Shown here one piece after another: positions 1-11,200 of a stretch of DNA of 64,000 nucleotides (its first letter is position 1; every line of letters starts with the position of its first letter). The DNA comes from Endomychus coccineus (Eukaryota > Arthropoda > Insecta > Coleoptera > Endomychidae), in contig OY294071.1 in NCBI GenBank assembly GCA_958510875.1, positions 36,238,581-36,302,580 on the forward strand. Reading direction: 5' to 3'. The position numbers were made by a program, and so were the translations under genes. The notes beneath the pieces are model-generated. The model was not told the origin of the DNA. It ran no database searches and saw only the letters and a list, made by a program, of their open reading frames with translations.

Positions 1-340
1 CTAAGTGATCTAACACTTGTGTGCAAGAACAGTAACTGAAAAAGAACGAAAATATAATCAATTCCATGTGCATTTCTGGTTACCCAATTCCAAAGATTTC
101 CTGTAATTTTGTTCCTGAACAAAGAATTTATGAATTATTTAGCATTCAAAACTCCTTCATTACATCAGATTCCTTGATTTAAAGTACTTCAACATTTGCT
201 TCTGGTAAGTTAGAAAACTGAATTGATTCACATATTCTCAAAATCTATTTATATCTCGTTACTTATTGCGAGTAGTTTGTTGTCATCTACTATTTTGCAG
301 TTTTAATACAAAAAGTTTTATAAACTATAAAAACAATTTA

Positions 341-520
341 TTTAAAAATACTGTTACTACCGACGACCTTTCGGGCTACCAAGTAGCCATCATCAGAGTA
401 AACTAAATTATTGTATTTCAAATTTCTAATTTAATTTACTCTGATGGCTACTTGGAAGGTCCTCAGTACTTTAACAGTATTTCTAGTGTTTGGTGTTATA
501 GTGTATCCACAGTGTGAACT
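341..520. repeat. Inverted pair of Penelope-like terminal fragments
   Basis: Two diverged copies of one repeat face each other. Read on the minus strand, 341-403 carries CTGATGA, a GGCTAC/GTAGCC stem with a 3-nt loop, then GAAA, which is the layout of a hammerhead core. Its stem III no longer pairs. The plus-strand copy at about 431-520 has lost part of the core. A third copy is at 3114-3215. The resemblance to the hammerhead-bearing Penelope-like ends elsewhere in the window suggests decayed Penelope-like termini, but this family differs in sequence from the copy at 62.5 kb. Confidence 0.5.
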
Positions 521-833
521 ATTGTATAGTTTACAAAAAGCTTTTCGTCTTGGTAAAATGTATTGAGGTAATAGTAATATATCTATATCAAATTTACAAA
601 ATAAACCTGAAGCTCATTTGCAAATCCTAATAGGATAAATTGTGAATTCTGAAGTGATATCTTGGACTTGTGTTTTTTCAAATTCAATCAGTATCAATAA
701 ATGTCCAATCAATTTATTCTTTCCACTAATGTAGTCTTTCGAGAGAAATAGTATTTTATACCTATTTCATTGGTACAAATTTTAATTACAGTAAACCTAG
801 CAAAATCTTATTAAGGTTTGATTTTAATTTACA

Positions 834-2311
834 GTGGATCGTTTGTTCCTAAACTAATAAGACAAATGGAATTTGAGAAGGAAATCAGCAAAGCTGAAAA
901 AACAACCCTACATTTGGATGTAAATGAAACTGCAACAACTGCAGAATATTTCACTGCAAATGAAAGCTTGAAGAGTGAAAGTTCAAATTCTATTCAGAAG
1001 CTTTCAAAAGTTATGGATGGAGGTATGGGAGTCCCTGTCACAATGCCCATCAGTAAAGAAAAAAATAATCACTTCTCACCATTTAAGACTAAATTAACTA
1101 TGTCACCCAATAGTGTCAGTTACATTGATAATATTCATCAAACTTTAATTGAAAATACCATTATATTATCTTCTGACGAAGAAGATGAAACCACACATTT
1201 ATTAGGACATTTAGAAAATACCTCAGTAGAAAATGGAGAAATTGGTAATGATAGATTTGAACTAGTGTCACAAAATGATGAACAATTAGGTCAAGTGAGA
1301 GAAAGAACTGATGAAACCTTACATTCAGCACTTATTGCTGAAAGTTTTGCTACCGCTGAAATTGATTTAGTAGATACAGAAAGTGATGAGGAAGTACTTT
1401 CATCAAAAGATTCTGAATACACCTTATCATTACAAAAACTGAGATTAAACCAAGAACTTGAATATTCCTCAAAAGATTCTGGAAATGATCTTGATTTGGA
1501 CCAAAATAGTAGCTTAGGTTCACAATCTTTAAAGTTTGATGATACCTTAGAAGAAATAAACAGAATTTTGGCAGGTGACCTAAGTTCTGATATAGAAATT
1601 GAATATGGTAATGTGAGTATCGAAGAAAGAAGTAACTCAAGCTGGGGTTCCACTCGCAAAGAAAATTTTCAAAGAATAGATGATTTAGAAGATGCCCAGC
1701 CAAATGTTGTGAATGATTTTAAAATACCTTTAAAACCATCAAGAATCCCGAGGAGATCACCAATAGATAAAAATCTCTTGAAACCACTTATTTCCCCAAA
1801 ACATCTTACAACACCACCTGTTGGAGTCTGCAACAAGTCTCCAATAACTTACCAGAAAAAAGTGCTGGCTCAATCACTTCATTTCCAGAATATCGTGAGT
1901 CCAGTTAGATTATACATCAACAATTCACCAGCACCATTTCTGAAGCATACCCCGAAAAGTGTTGTGCTCAAAGACAAATCAACACTTAATTCTATTCCAG
2001 AAACAACTAAAACTAATTCCGTTTATAGAGCTAACCTTTGTGAAAGTTTACCAGAAGTTGTGTACAAACCTTCAACAAAAGTAGTCAATCTCAACCATAA
2101 AACAATAATACCAATTCCAGCAAGTATCGCCAAGTTAATTGTTGAAACTGTGATAATTAAACATCATAAAGCCCCCGCTGAAGACTATAATGAATCCCTT
2201 GATACTACATCACTTTCCAGGAAATTGCTTCGAGGAAATTTGACAAATAATTCATTCTTAGATGACCAGAATGTCTCGGTTCGAATTCATAAACAAGGAT
2301 TCAATATTTGA
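834..2311 (+). CDS. Terminal exon of unrecognised serine-rich protein
   Basis: An open frame of about 490 codons follows a good acceptor (ttttaatttacag, ending at 833) and runs to a TGA at 2309-2311, so this is the 3' exon of a gene whose upstream exons lie before the window or were not found. The product is low-complexity and probably largely disordered. The first half is rich in Ser, Glu and Asp, with acidic runs such as SSDEEDE and DTESDEE. The second half is basic and proline-rich (SRIPRRSP, TPPVGVCNKSP). No enzyme motif, membrane segment or zinc-binding pattern is visible. I do not recognise the family. The acidic Ser clusters and SP/TP dipeptides would suit a phosphoregulated nuclear or cytoskeletal protein, which is inference only. 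A polyadenylation signal follows 340 bp after the stop. Confidence 0.75.
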
Positions 2312-2651
2312 AAATTACATATCGCACCCTATTGAGGATCATCTCAAAAAAGTGAAACTCATTACATTTTGTAGATTTTTAATTTAAGTCATTGGCGAAA
2401 GAAATGTTCCACAACGTGTGAGCCACCCATATGATGTATGTAGTGATATATTAATAAGTCGCGTTATCGTCGATTTTTGATTTTATTTAATGATTTTGTA
2501 GTTACATATTAAGAATTAGATTCTTCAGCGATAGAATTATTATTTGAAATAGTTTTTATAAATAAGTTAGTAATAATTTGTTACTGTAACATATTTGTAC
2601 ACTTATTCTAGTCATGTAAAAGTTGTAAATGTTCATATAAGTGATTTCATA

Positions 2652-2657
2652 AATAAA
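2652..2657 (+). terminator. AATAAA polyadenylation signal of the 834-2311 gene
   Basis: AATAAA about 340 bp past the stop codon, in a T-rich 3' region. It is the first good signal downstream. Confidence 0.5.
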
Positions 2658-3113
2658 TTGTTTTAAATGCAAATATATCTGCTATTTAATAACTTCATAA
2701 GAAAATTTTTTTGTTCCTTACAAATACCAAATCATCGGAGGGGACAGTCATTGGAGCTTGCTAAGTTTGGAGGTTATAGACAACAGAAAACACCTCGCTA
2801 AGTAAGTTTGGTAGGTAGGAAGATGTTCGGCGAGTCGCGAGCTTGACATTAAAGGAGTGACCAGCTTGCACTCGTCTATTCTACCTGTCTGGAATCACTC
2901 GTGGAATAACAGACGAGATTTCAATATTAAACATTACAATGAAAATGTATTACCCATTTCAACCAATCAAAGCTAGAAGATACAAAAAAGTAATCCATTA
3001 ATTGTTGAAATAACTTAGTATACTGAGTTTACTATCATCTCTTGTGAATAAAAGCGAATCACTTCTACATGAGAACCATTTATTTGTAAACGGTTTTATC
3101 TAGAGCTGTTTGA

Positions 3114-3215
3114 GTTTACTCTGATGATGGTTATACTTGGTAGCTGAAAACTCCACAGTATTTTTAGTGGATAAAGGTGATTATTTCTTATTTAAAGTGT
3201 TGTAGTGTATCCACA
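3114..3215 (+). repeat. Degenerate Penelope-like terminal fragment
   Basis: It shares the block TTTACTCTGATGATGG, a TACTTGGTAGC segment and then CAGTATTTTTAGTGG with the repeats at 341-520. It ends in the same GTGTATCCACAGT string. Stem II is decayed. A short further match (GGATAAAGGTGATTATTT) occurs near 7852. The 2312-3113 stretch upstream shows no gene. Confidence 0.45.
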
Positions 3216-3930
3216 GTTAAACCATTGATTAACATATTGTTATTGTTTATTTTCATTAGGTCTGTCTAAATCTGATGCAAAATATTGTTAAATGTTATTA
3301 TTCTAGACTTATTTCTGTAACAATTAACTCATCTGAAAATGATCTTCAGTTTTAACAATTTGTTATAATTAGTTATTTGGATCGAAATGATTGTCTCAGA
3401 TTCTGGAGCTAAACTTAATTTGGAGAGGGGGTAATCCAATATTTTTCAAACAGGAAACAGCTATTAAGCTGTATACTAAGGCATTATCTATGCTGTATAC
3501 CAAATAAAGTTACTGTACTGAGTTAAGAACACCACTCTACGGTGCAACAATTTTCAAAAGATTATTTATTAATTTTTCAATGTGTTAAAACATTATATAT
3601 GATACATGCGCAGTAAGCGATATTGGAAAAGTCGAAAGTTAATGAACCGACGATCTTTACTTTTATATGACATTTTGACATTATACCACTACCTCCCTTG
3701 GAATATTCCCAGGGAGAATTCACTGTGATATTCCCAAACATTTTACATTCTCCATTTGCGCACTATATAATTTTTAAAATTTATTATATTGCTTATCATT
3801 TGGATCAATAATTTCATATGAATAGACATTTAATAGGGATTATTGGTCTCTATAACGAGTCGAGGTCGTGGGAAGAAAGTCGCTCGTTCTAGAACAAGTT
3901 TACTTTGCGAAGTTCCGACGTTGTTGTAAG

Positions 3931-5815
3931 ATGAAATATTTTTCCTTTTTACTAGTACTATGTGCATTGTTATTAGTTGGAAATGCACTTCCAGTTGATG
4001 AAAAGGACAATAACATTTCCAAATGTAAGTGTACAGTACATAACCAATCTCTTTGGTTTATTCTTTATTCATGTCTTGATTATACTTCAGCCGTCACCTA
4101 CATCAATCTTTCCATTCAACTTATTCAAAAATCATCACATTCTCTGAAATAATGATGAAATTCGTGCCATACTAGGAAGTCAGTAGATCTCGAACAAAGA
4201 GTTAAATTTTAACAACATAGAAAGTAAACAATATGGCGCAACCCAATATTGATATATTTATCAATCAAATATTAACAAATAAGCATAACTTGTTTCTTGA
4301 TTGGATTAATAAACGAGGTCAAGGACTACAGTTTATTGATTTAATTTGTTTGATATAAAGCAATTTAATCTCCATGGTTCCTACTAAGTTATATTCCGCA
4401 AATTTTGTGTGTTGCCTAGAAGTTGGTAGTAATAACAGAATTGGTATAAGGGTAAAGGAAAGGTGTACATAAAATAGCTTTGATAAGAGAAATGGAAAAC
4501 TTCCCAGATTCACGTTGCTTAAAAAACTTATCCATATGTCACTTGGTAATTGGATATTATGTTAATGTTAGAATGTCTACAATTATTTCTTTAGAATCCT
4601 GTGCCTTTAATAGATAAACACGACCTGTGCTTGATGACTTCCCTCTTTTCTACAAAAAATTTCAAGATATGAAATACGCTTTCTCAACCTTTTCTATAAC
4701 GTAGTTATGTGAGTAAACAATGGAATTGATATTCAATCAAATGAATACAAAACTTGTGATAATGCAAATGTATAGTCATGCTGTATATATCGGCAAAAGT
4801 TCTCTTTTCTCTTCAACCTTTTCTATAACGTAGTTATGTGAGTAAACAATGGAATTGATATTCAATCAAATGAATACAAAACTTGTGATAATGCAAATGT
4901 ATAGTCATACTGCAAATATATTGCAAAAGTTCTCTATCTAGTTGTTAGACTAGCCAGTAGCTAATATTTGTTTTAGCTGCAAGAAAATCAAAGTAAAAGA
5001 ACAAAAAAAATAAAATCTAATAGTATTATTATAATATCCATCAAAATAAGAGATTATCTGAAAAAAATTGGCCTCAAAATTGAAATCTAATGATAACATA
5101 GATATAACTGATGAGAGTGGTTAAACTTTTACAACTATGATAAATAATGTATTTGTTAAAAGTATATTTTAGGTAGAATTGTTCAAAAGTATATCTAAGA
5201 GGCCAGACCTTCTTTTATTACCTAATAAATCGTGACATCTGGTTCGAAAGTAAATACTTGAACTCGTCACGTTTGTTAGTCGTTCATAGACTATGATGAA
5301 ATGTGTTCGTATTTTTTTAGAGTTCTACTAAATAGTGGGTTCTTGATATTTTATACTTATTGTTTTGTTACAATTTTGATTTCGTGTTTCTGTTCGGTTC
5401 GGCGACGTTGGCATTTTAATGTCTTCTGATGATGGTCGTGAGACCGAAACGTACGTAAAGACTAAAATATAAAACATAAGTGTTAATGTGACCTATTTCC
5501 CGAGATTTTATATATAACTATGATAAAGACATGGCCAATTATTGTAATGGATACTTTTAAATATAAACATCAAATATTGAATAACCAAGAAGAAATGAAA
5601 TGATAGAACATATAATCATTGAAAAATGTTAATGCCAATCATTTTTATGAACTGTTGCAGCTGCCTTTGGTCCAGCGTTTGATGAGATTGTAGTAGAATC
5701 CTCCTTAACAGTAAGAAGGAAAAGTATGTCGAGGCAAATAAGAAATCATGATGCAGCAACAAATGGTGAAGCAGCATTGGTAAAAATTGACACTCCTCCA
5801 AATAAGAAAATATAA
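3931..5815 (+). CDS. Small secreted protein, two exons, family unknown
   Basis: Exon 1 (3931-4024) starts MKYFSFLLVLCALLLVG, a clear signal peptide with likely cleavage near NA-LP, and ends at a strong donor (AAAT/GTAAGT) in phase 1. Exon 2 (5661-5815) follows a TTGCAG acceptor and enters in the matching phase. It reads AFGPAFDEIVVESS then VRRKSMSRQIRN and stops at TAA 5813-5815, with AATAAA at 5880. The spliced product would be 82 residues, about 64 after signal removal. It holds one basic RRK run that could be a processing site. Exon 2 has no ATG-started frame of its own, so the gene is easily missed. The join is inferred from phase and splice signals, and an extra exon in the 1.6-kb intron cannot be excluded. 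An acceptor at about 4976 was considered, but it gives an early stop after SARKSK. I do not recognise the family. A neuropeptide precursor or small effector are both conceivable. Confidence 0.55.
4682..4935. repeat. Tandem duplication of about 125 bp, two copies
   Basis: 4682-4806 and 4811-4935 are nearly identical, differing mainly at the last 25 bases. They lie in the intron of the small secreted-protein gene. Each copy contains the octamer ATGCAAAT, the classic POU-factor site. The near identity points to a recent duplication. Confidence 0.85.
5325..5520 (+). mobile_element. Solo 3' end of a Penelope-like element
   Basis: This matches, block by block, the reverse complement of about 62505-62790, which lies downstream of the Penelope-like coding region at the right edge of the window. 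Shared blocks include AATAGTGG..TTCTTG, TTCGGCGACG.GGCATTTT, the hammerhead core, and GTGTTAATGTGACCTA.TTCCCGAGA. A segment of about 75 bp between GGCATTTT and the hammerhead is absent here. No coding part is present, so it is a 5'-truncated copy. Confidence 0.8.
5421..5462 (+). ncRNA. Type I hammerhead ribozyme (Penelope-associated)
   Basis: All parts of the hammerhead are present. Stem I is GTCTT (5421-5425) with AAGAC (5458-5462), and the core is CTGATGA (5426-5432). Stem II is GGTC/GACC with a GTGA loop, followed by GAA at 5446-5448. Stem III is ACG/CGT with a 2-nt TA loop, and A5457 is the residue before the predicted cleavage point. Stem I can extend outward (ATTTTAAT with ATTAAAAT-like pairing to about 5413 and 5468). 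A single extra U sits between CUGAUGA and stem II. Very short stem III type I hammerheads are an established feature of Penelope-like elements. Confidence 0.85.
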
Positions 5816-5879
5816 AAGGAAGCAGTATTCATCCCATAGTATTTGAAGATGAATGTGATGGTCTTGATACTATACCGAC

Positions 5880-5885
5880 AATAAA
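5880..5885 (+). terminator. AATAAA signal of the small secreted-protein gene
   Basis: AATAAA 65 bp past the TAA at 5813-5815. It supports the exon at 5661-5815 being a genuine terminal exon. Confidence 0.5.
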
Positions 5886-6030
5886 ATCTATTCTTTAAAT
5901 ACTGTTCAATCTTTACTAATAATAGTTATATATTTCATAATTGATTAAAAGAAAATAAAACTTAATATAAAATGCTGTAAAAATAAAAATTGCAAAATAT
6001 TTTTAACATGATAATGAAAATTATGTTGAT

Positions 6031-7269
6031 TCATTTTGGTAGTTTTCGTTTCTCTTGTAACTTTGCAGCTTTTTTCTTCATATTTTGGATACGTTTATCA
6101 GCACTAATGATATTTATGTTGGGAGTAACACTGTTACGTGATGAGGAACTACTTGAAACTTGTGATTTTGAAGTAGATGATGATTTGCTACCAACGGTTA
6201 AAGCAATTTTTGAGGCTGTAAAAAATAAAAAACTTAGAATGTTATAAAACTGACATCTATCAGCTGAATACATCAGTCAGCTTACAAAAATTGAGTTGAA
6301 CTTACCTACAGCAATGGGAATATTCAATTCTGGTTTAATAGATGGGGAAACACTTACATTTTTCAGTATTCTTGTTAATAAATGATTTATATGTTGGTCC
6401 ATTCACATGTTGAAGATTTGTTGTGGATTTTAATGAATCTGTTTTTATATTTTCTGAACCTGTTAGACTTTGATCATTTAAAGATGTGTCATTGATGGGT
6501 GAAGTCACTGCTTTAGCATTATTCACATCCTAAAATGGATAAGATTCCATTGTAGAATAATTGTATTAAGAAAGGACTCTTATATAGTACAGCATTAATG
6601 GGTTAAAATTAGAAATAACTGCTAGGATAAAAAAATTATTGGAATTAATATCCCTTTTCAAAAAGCCCATTAATTTAACAATTAAGATGAACAATCAACT
6701 GTTTGAAGTGACCCTGCTATATGTAATTAAACTATGCTCACCTTACAATTTTGACAAGCCCAACTATCGAATGAATCTTGAATGGTAACAACTGGTTTAT
6801 GGCAATCTTGATGGTACAAAGCATGACAATCTGAACATTCTAACAGTCGGTTGCGGGCCCCAACATCCATTCCACTGAAAAGTAGTCCAGAATATAAATT
6901 CAGAAACTGCATAGCAGGATATTATAACTACGTCTACAAACTGTTTAGTATCCATTACCACTCATTCAGTACTCACTTACAAACTATACACATCAAATCT
7001 TCCTTTAATAAATCTAATTCTAATTCATTATCAGAATTGGATCCTTTGCTATCATCATAAATGTTCAAAGGTTTGAATTCCTCAATTCTCAGTTGTTGAA
7101 TTGAAGAAGATACAAGATGGCTCAAATCTTTAGGTAGCCCTAATTTCGTTTTGATAGATTCTTCTAAGAATTGTTGTAGAGGAACAGAATCACCTTTCGT
7201 TAAGGAATCACTCGAATGTAAATATCCTATACATTTGAGAAATTGCCAATCTAAATCTGACATATTCAT
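6031..7269 (-). CDS. INTS12: Integrator complex subunit 12 (PHD finger protein)
   Basis: Four exons on the minus strand: 7269-6977, 6874-6742, 6529-6358 and 6215-6031. They sum to 783 nt (260 residues) with every phase matching. A second ATG six bases in (7263) may be the true start. The N-terminus (SDLDWQFLKCIGYLHS) is followed by a PHD finger split by intron 1: CIVC, then LECSDCHALYHQDCHKP, then WACQNC, giving the Cys4-His-Cys3 ligands. The Ser-rich C-terminus ends in a basic helix (KRIQNMKKKAAKLQEKRK), as in known INTS12. Integrator processes snRNA 3' ends and attenuates RNA polymerase II, and INTS12 uses short N-terminal and PHD regions within that complex. The stop lies 215 bp from the convergent secreted-protein gene. 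On the other side it is divergent from ubiquilin. The protein is shorter than the vertebrate form (about 460 residues), mainly in the disordered tail. Confidence 0.9.
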
Positions 7270-8218
7270 TTCTAAGCCGTGGACAAAAATGACACGTAAC
7301 TGATGAAAGCTAACATAAAATAAAATGTATATTCTGTATTATTTAGGACAGGAACACCAAACAGATATGATAATGATAAACAGTTACTGTTCAACATCTG
7401 ACATTCAAATAAACGTTGAACATAGAAAAACTATAGAATAATAATATGGTTTACGTACGGATTTCGCGATACAGTAGAAACGTTGGGCACCACTACAGGT
7501 GGCATCTTCAGCGAAAGTCTTACGCCGCAAATTAAGGAGTTACCTGTAATGAAGGTCGGTATCGAGACGTGATCCTAAGAATTTATCCAAAACCCATGAT
7601 TTTTATGTAAGTGTAAATACGCCATCTCCATCTTCACTTTTGACTTCTCTATTTTACATGAATTCATCAACATATTGATCATAAATTCAATTAAATACGT
7701 ACAAAATAGTTTATGTAATTTTCACTAAGATACTTGAAAAAACTGACTCAAATGTAACAATAATAGGCAACGTATTACATTAAAATTTATTGTTGGCATG
7801 GTTATTTATTCATAAGCTTACAAATGTATCTGAAAAATGCATTTTTATTGGATAAAGGTGATTATTTTGTACTTATTAGTGAAAAATGTATGTTGAGAAT
7901 CGGCGTATTTTCAAATTATTTTTGATTTACTATGCGATCACTGCTGTGGTTCTAAATTCTCATTATTTTATGTGTTCACGTTCCAGCTTATGCTCTATGG
8001 CATGAGTTGATTCATGTTCATGACAGATAGAAAATTGTTCACTCAAAAATCTTGCGGTTCTAATTTTTTGCCAGGTAAAAAGTTAATATATTGTTTGTAG
8101 GCATCACGAACAGGTAAACATAATCATGAATTAATTCAAATAAGGTTGCATTGAGAATATATGTATAATAATTAGTATTGGCTTTGAAATTAACTAGTCA
8201 TCATCTTGATAGGCAAAC
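7270..8218. promoter_or_regulatory. Shared intergenic region between divergent INTS12 and ubiquilin
   Basis: 949 bp separates the two start codons of divergently transcribed genes, so it must hold both promoters. No TATA box in a convincing position was seen. A fragment of the repeat found at 3114-3215 lies near 7852. The rest shows nothing recognisable. Confidence 0.45.
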
Positions 8219-11200
8219 ATGGCTGACGACGATCCGGTGAAACCTGAAGTTTCTGATGAAAATAAGCCTGACTTCGAACTTACAAAAGAAGTGAACACAA
8301 TAACACTTACCGTAAAAACTCCAAAAGAAAAGGAGATCTTCGAGGTCCCGGAAAATATTACAGTCAAAGAGGTAAAATTAATTAATTAAAATAACCTCAT
8401 TTCATATGTTAGAATGTCGAATTATAGTTTAAGGATAAGGTTGCTGAAAGGTTCAATTCGGAACCAGACCAATTATGTTTAATTTTCGCTGGAAAGATAA
8501 TGAAGGATGGAGACTCTCTTCAACAGCATAATATCAAAGATGGATTAACCATTCATTTGGTTATTAGAGCAGCTCCTCGTACACCAGATTCTGGTCCTTC
8601 TAGGCCACCAGGTACGTTAATAGCATTAATTTTAAACAATAATGTTCTTTCTAGTTGAAGATTACATTGCTATGATTTCATAGATCAGCTTGATAAACTG
8701 AATGTAACTTGAGTTTGGTCTGATGTTTGAATTCTTACTTTGACATATTAACTGTAGCCTTTTTTGGTTACTTCTGCATTCCATATTTTTACATTGATCA
8801 ATATTAAGATATTTGAATTGTACTTCATGCTTATTCAATGTTTATAAGAGAATTAGAACTAAAATTCAGTTGTTATAACTATCTTTGAAGGTCAAAGATA
8901 AAATAATTTAACATGTTGTTTTATCAACAGTTCAATGGGTTTTAACTGTGTGTTTTGAAATATTAGCTTGCTACTACAAAATTCTGAGGTGCACTAAGGT
9001 TATCACCACAATAAAGATGAACAATAGTACAGCCAAATATTGAAATACAGTATTTTGTTTTGAATATGGAAAAATTCAACAAGAAATAATGAATGAGTGT
9101 GGAGAATAGTATTCTCATAACTAATACAGTTTATGATTTCCAGCTGACGTTTCAGCAACACCTTTCGGGTTAGGTGCTTTGGGTGGACTTGTAGGGTTAG
9201 AATCCATGGGAGTTAACTCATCCAACTTTATGGAACTTCAAAATAGAATGCAGTCTGAACTCCTAACCAACCCTGACATGCTCAGACAGCTTTTGGATAA
9301 TCCTGTTGTCCAGACATTAATGAATGATCCAGAAAATATGCGTTCCCTAATAACTAGTAATCCACAAATGCAGGAATTAATGGAAAGAAATCCAGAAATA
9401 AGTCATATGATGAATAACCCTGAGTTACTTCGTCAAACAATGGAGTTGGCTAGAAATCCATCCATGTTGCAGGAGTTGATGCGTAGTCATGATCGAGCTA
9501 TAAGTAATTTAGAAAGCATTCCAGGAGGTTATAGTGCACTTCAACGTATGTATAGAGATATACAAGAGCCAATGCTGAATGCAACAACTGAGCAGTTTAG
9601 CCGTAATCCATTCTCTGGATTAGTAGATACCAATGCCACAGGAGCTAACCCCCAACAAGGTACTACACTTTCCTATTTCTTTTATGCTTGCCTCATATTT
9701 TTTTAGTATTAGGTTTTTCATTTGCTGTCATATTTATTAATTATCATTTGTCTTAAATCATATTCAAATATTCAAATGAACATAAATTTATTAGTGTTTA
9801 TAACATTTTGTTCCAAATTAGAGTTGAATTGTACATGTGGTATGAATCTAATTTCTATCTGTATAAGTTCTTAATTCTATACATTTTAAATAAATTCAAG
9901 GTAGTGATTACATTAATAAACAATTTGAAAGATTGGGCAATCTCAATGATGATTAAGTAATTTGATATTATAATAATTATCATCTGGAACTGTTTCCTGT
10001 AGGAAATAATGTCATACTATTTCTTGTAGGAACTGAGAACAGGGAACCGTTGCCCAATCCTTGGGGTGGAAGGGCCCCAAATTCTCCGTCACCAACAACA
10101 CCTCGACCTGGTGCAATGAATAGTCCACCGATGTCCAGCTTGCTGCAACAAATGTCTGAAAATCCACAAATGGTTCAAAACATGTTGTCAGCTCCTTACA
10201 CACAGTCTATAATAGAGGCAATGACTGCTGATCCTAACATGGCTAACAGTTTAATAGCAGATAATCCTTTAATATCTCGAAATCCTGCACTCCAAGAGCA
10301 AATGAGAACTATGATGCCTCAATTTCTCCAGCAATTGCAAAATCCAGATATGCAGAATTTGATGACTAATCCGCAGGTAAGAAAAAGCAAATTCTAGATA
10401 TTCAGTTAGGGAATCATTTGGTGTGAATAAGTGAATATAATTCTAGTTGTAGAAAAAAATAATTTAATGTGATGATTGAGGATATTTAAAAAAGTTACAC
10501 TAATAAACCATAGGTATAGATTATATGACCTGGACAAGAGAGGATTAGTGAGACGTAGGAATAGTATCTAATTATCATTGGTATTTATAGGCGTTGAATG
10601 CTATAATGCAAATACAGCAAGGAATGGAAACGTTGCGACAAACTGCACCTAGTTTAGTGAATACTTTTGGAATTCCTGGTGCTCCAGATGGTACCACCAC
10701 CACTGCTGATACTGTTAGTACCACTAGCAGTCCTACTAACACTACAAGTGCTGCAGCAACAACTACTACACCTTCGGCACCAACAGATTCTTTCTCTGAG
10801 GTAAGTTATGATTGTACCATTTCATATGAAATCTACTAATTGACTAGTCACTGAACATTTTTTTTGCATCTTGTATCGGTTCTTAAACATTAATAAAGAA
10901 ATCGTCACATCAGACAGTGTTGTCAGGTTGACCTGGTTAAAAAAAACAGATCAAAGAACATAGGTGTAGTTCAGTAATAATAAATCTGATTCAACCTTTG
11001 CAGAACATTTACTTACGAAAAACCATAACCATAATTTTAAGATTTTACACTTCCAGAATAAAAGTAATAAATAAATTTGCTAGGATCCCTCATGATTGAT
11101 AAATATTAGAAGTCCAATATTCTATTCAACGATCAATAAATACATAACAATTCTCCTTTGTTAAATTTGTATAATTAGATTTTCCTGTTCTTACCAGTTT

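Noticed and set aside
1291..1703. Minus-strand frames of 117-122 codons inside the terminal exon at 834-2311
   Set aside because: Shadows of the plus-strand coding frame, without splice or domain support.
6307..6357. Alternative 52-nt intron after INTS12 exon 3 (AG directly before GTAAG)
   Set aside because: It leads to a stop within ten codons. The acceptor at 6216 restores the conserved basic C-terminus in phase.
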